Positions 61,324 to 64,000 of a stretch of DNA of 64,000 nt are shown here, in pieces. The DNA lies in the NCBI GenBank assembly GCA_003971905.1, contig RSEE01000033.1:449001-513000 (forward strand), read 5' to 3'. Source of the stretch: Moniliella sp. 'wahieum' (lineage: Eukaryota; Basidiomycota; Moniliellomycetes; Moniliellales; Moniliellaceae). The position numbers and the translations under genes are program-made. The stretch's first letter is position 1, and each line of letters starts with the position of its first letter. The notes beneath the pieces were generated by a model, which worked only from the letters and a program-made list of their open reading frames with translations, had not been told where the DNA came from and did no database searches.

Positions 61324-63928
61324 ATGCTCCCCCCGCCCTCCATCCCTGCTCGGCCCGCCGAGCACATCGCACTCGCTCCCCGTCGCCGCCAGCACCTCCC
61401 GCGATACCCTCCGCGCGCCCGCCCCTGCCTCCGTCTCAACTGAGCCTCGGCCTACGCAGCCCCCCACGACCTACTCGGGAGCAGCGCTTCGGCCCCTACG
61501 CCCCACTTGACCTGGCCGCTGCACTTGCGCACTTCCCTGCTGCCTCTTCATCCGTTGCCCCCCCCGGTTCTTCATCTGCCACGTTTCCTTCCTCGTCGTC
61601 CCGTCCATGTATGGTCCCCGCTCTCACCCCAACAACATCGAAAACATCTCAAGGCTCAACTCATGGTCTCATATGGAGCGCATTCATCCGTCGCACCATG
61701 CTCGCCCAGCCTCCATCTCCCTTGCTCAGCCCCGTCCCTGGGCTGGAGTGCCCCCCGGCTTTCGCCGCACCGGGCAGGACCCTGGGCCGCGTCGCGGATC
61801 CAGCACGATGACGAGCCGCAATGGGCGGTACGTGCGGGAGATTGCATCGATTAGTGGTATGCCACCGTCAAGTAGCAATGGCGAGCGTCGCCTGACCACG
61901 GCCAACATTAGTTCTGAACGGGGGGAGGCCTTGGCCCAAGTCCCCTGCAAGTTTTTCCGCAGCAATGGTTGTTCGGCTGGAGCAGCCTGCGCTTTTTCCC
62001 ACACGCTCCCCGACGACTTGACCACGCCCAATGCAGATGGAGTAGGATCGGGCACGAACGTTATTTGCCAATGGTTTCGCCGGGGCAATTGCCGTTTTGG
62101 GGCCAAGTGCGCCCTTGCTCACATTTATCCCGGGCAGTCGGTCAGCGTACGTGCGCCCTCTTGGATCCTCTCTTTGTATGGTGCGGTGCTCTAACCTGCT
62201 TGTGCCAACAGGAGGATTTGAGGCTGAAGCGCCCCCCGAATTACCCCACCTCTTCACCGGCACTTGTACCGCCCGCAGTGATGAACAAGGGAATGCACGC
62301 CCCCCACTTCCTACCCAACCCCCCATGGCGATGGCAACCGGACGGCTCCTCTCATTCGGCCGCTAAACAGCCTAGACGCGGGACCGGTTTCAGCGGGTTC
62401 TGGTTCCCCCATGGCGCACTACCCCACTCCGACACATTCGATTGGGGGGTGGTCCGTGGGATTCGACGGTGGGTTCAGCTAGGCCCAATGTACTGAATGG
62501 ATGCGCGGCAGAGCAGGAGCGGGCACGATATACCAACAATTCGCATCACTGGGGCGCAGGGGTGGCCCCAACTGGTCTCTTTACTGGCTCGCCTATCTCG
62601 TCTACTGCCACCAACCATTTCAGCCCCACCGACACGGATCTCGTACCTGACCTTGTTTCGAAAATGGGCTCCCTCAATTTGGACCTGGCCGATCCTGCAG
62701 GCCTCGCCCACGAGGGCCTGCTGCACCCATGGGATCCAACCTCTCGCCCATCAAGTGCCAATTTGGGATCTGGTGTTACCTTTCCATCAGGAGGCCCAGG
62801 TGCAACACAGCGAGGTGCCCCGGTCCCCCCAGCCGTTCTCAGGTGGGGAAGCTGTCGCACATGGCCATCTTCTATGGATGATTCTTCCTCGGACCAATCG
62901 GTTTCGTGGGAGACGGGGCCCGATACGTCCCTTGGGCACAGCCTTGGTTCCGACTCTACCTTCCCAGCAATTGCCTCGCTTCCAAACGACGATAGCTGGC
63001 TGCAGCCGGGATCGTCTTTGGGGACGAGCCTGAGCGGCGGCGGGGGGGTATTTGGGACTTCCTTCTCCGGCTACAGCAATTTATCCGGTGGTTATTCCAG
63101 CACCAGCCAGTTGGACACTGCCCCCATCCTCCCTTCTTCGACAGCACGCAACAGGCATTGGAGCCAATCGGGAACGAACGTGGACCCGTTCGATCCTGGC
63201 TTGCTGCCCTCGGCCTTCACCATTCTAGCTCCACCGCTACAAGCGCTACCCCATCCAGCTTGCGGAGCAACCCTCCTCCGGGTGTACCAGGCGAGAAACG
63301 ATCGTCTTTGAACGGGATAACTACACCCATCGCTCCCATTTTGCTCCCTCCTCAGCAACGAAGGAGGAATCTGCGTCCACCTCCGTGGTTCCCCCCTGGA
63401 CGGGGGATGCGCCTACGTCCCAACAGGGCTCATTCGCCCGGGTGCAACTGATCTGTGGACCACATTTGCCATCTCCCCTTCATCTCCCTCTCGAATCTTC
63501 CCCGGGCACCCCAGGGAGACAGTCCCGCTCTCCTAAAAAAGGCGAGTGAGAGCAATGCGGGTGTCTCACCAGGGAAGTCACTCGGTTCTTGGGGGCAAAG
63601 TGGAAATACCAACAGGTTGGTGACTTCTTTGACCCTTCGCTCCCTTCTTTCTTTGACCCAGTGGTGCGCTCTTCTGTAAGCGCGACCGCCACCCCCTCGT
63701 CCCCGACCCGGCCGGAGAGCAAGAAGGAACGTGCCGAGTTAGAGAAGATGGGATTGTCGGGGCAGAAGCCCATCGCGTCAACCATCCCTTCCTCTCCTGT
63801 TGTCTCGGGTTGAGCGCGACGCGCAGTCGGTTCATGCCTCCCCAAGGGTGAAAGGAGACGAGGAAGGGATCTCTTTGAATAACTTTGTGCCATGTCCCGA
63901 AGGGCGCTCCCTCGGGCCAAAAGCATAA
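61324..63928 (+). CDS. CCCH zinc-finger protein (tandem)
   Basis: A probable mRNA-binding protein. The start is the ATG at 61324 (MLPPPSIPARPAEHIALAP). After a Pro/Arg/Ser-rich N-terminus (RPTREQRFGPYAPLDLAAAL) come two CCCH fingers: CKFFRSNGCSAGAACAFSH (about 61947) and CQWFRRGNCRFGAKCALAH (about 62067), both C-x7-C-x5-C-x3-H. They are separated by a linker of about 20 residues. An intron at 62147-62211 (GTACGT, CTAAC branch) follows directly. The long C-terminal half is disordered, Ser/Gly/Pro-rich (MGSLNLDLADPAGLAHEG; SLGTSLSGGGGVFG) and ends KKERAELEKMGLSG then EEGISLNNFVPCPEG. Several -1 slips (about 61440, 61600, 62440, 63240, 63620, 63800, 63850) must be read through to reach TAA 63926-63928. 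The finger spacing is typical of fungal proteins linked to mRNA decay or export. Confidence 0.85.
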
Positions 63929-64000
63929 CGACCCTCAAGGCCGCGCACACATGGGTCCTCTTCATTGCCGTTACTATCACTTTGGGATTACTTTCGAGCT
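63929..64000. other. 3' flank of the CCCH gene
   Basis: The last 72 bases of the window, with no feature beyond possible 3' untranslated sequence. Confidence 0.5.

Overview
The window looks like nuclear DNA of a filamentous basidiomycete, most likely an agaricomycete. Genes are split by short introns (about 50-120 nt) with GT..AG ends and CTAAC-type branch points. The gene set is fungal: an Msb2-like mucin, Pbn1, a Hal4/Npr1-type kinase, a Sgs1/BLM-type RecQ helicase, a Kre9/Knh1-like GPI protein and an intron-bearing tRNA-Thr. I cannot name the species.

Reading the conserved genes exposed one strong property of the sequence. Their reading frame slips by one base again and again, nearly always in the same sense (one base missing) and mostly at homopolymers, while the frames between slips stay open and conserved. 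This looks like systematic homopolymer undercalling, not gene death. I therefore annotate genes as single spans across the slips and describe the protein as read through them; exact protein lengths are approximate.

Layout. 1-2.4 kb: little but a decayed LINE-like reverse transcriptase tail and a short dispersed repeat. 2.7-6.1 kb (minus): DDT/WHIM-like chromatin protein, divergent from a large unrecognised gene (6.8-11.0 kb, plus). 11.3-15.5 kb (plus): RecQ helicase. 15.8-16.9 kb (minus): Pbn1/PIG-X, divergent from a mitochondrial PDK/BCKDK-type kinase (17.3-18.7 kb, plus). 18.9-19.7 kb (minus): mitochondrial ribosomal protein uS11m. 20.4-22.0 kb (minus): coiled-coil protein; then tRNA-Thr. 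23.4-28.2 kb (minus): Msb2-like signalling mucin. 29.9-34.0 kb (minus): large coiled-coil protein. 36.4-38.8 kb (minus): Hal/Npr1-type kinase. 41.6-44.9 kb (minus): a secreted lectin/glucanase-like domain, a membrane anchor and an acyltransferase-3 domain in one reading path. 45-51 kb: gene-poor, with a duplicated non-coding element, a heptamer satellite and a 26-bp palindrome. 51.1-52.4 kb (minus): monoacylglycerol-lipase-like hydrolase. 52.4-56.9 kb: gene-poor. 56.9-57.8 kb (plus): GPI-anchored Ser-rich wall protein. 57.8-61.3 kb: gene-poor, with a GATA-like zinc-finger fragment. 61.3-63.9 kb (plus): CCCH zinc-finger protein.

There is no operon-like logic, but several products share a theme. 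Pbn1 (GPI synthesis), a GPI-anchored wall protein, an Msb2-like wall/osmosensor, the lectin/acyltransferase membrane protein and the Hal/Npr1-type transport kinase all concern the cell surface. The most interesting items are the lectin-acyltransferase fusion, a short element repeated four times (once just upstream of the tRNA gene), the duplicated non-coding element near 45-47 kb and the CTTCAAG heptamer family.
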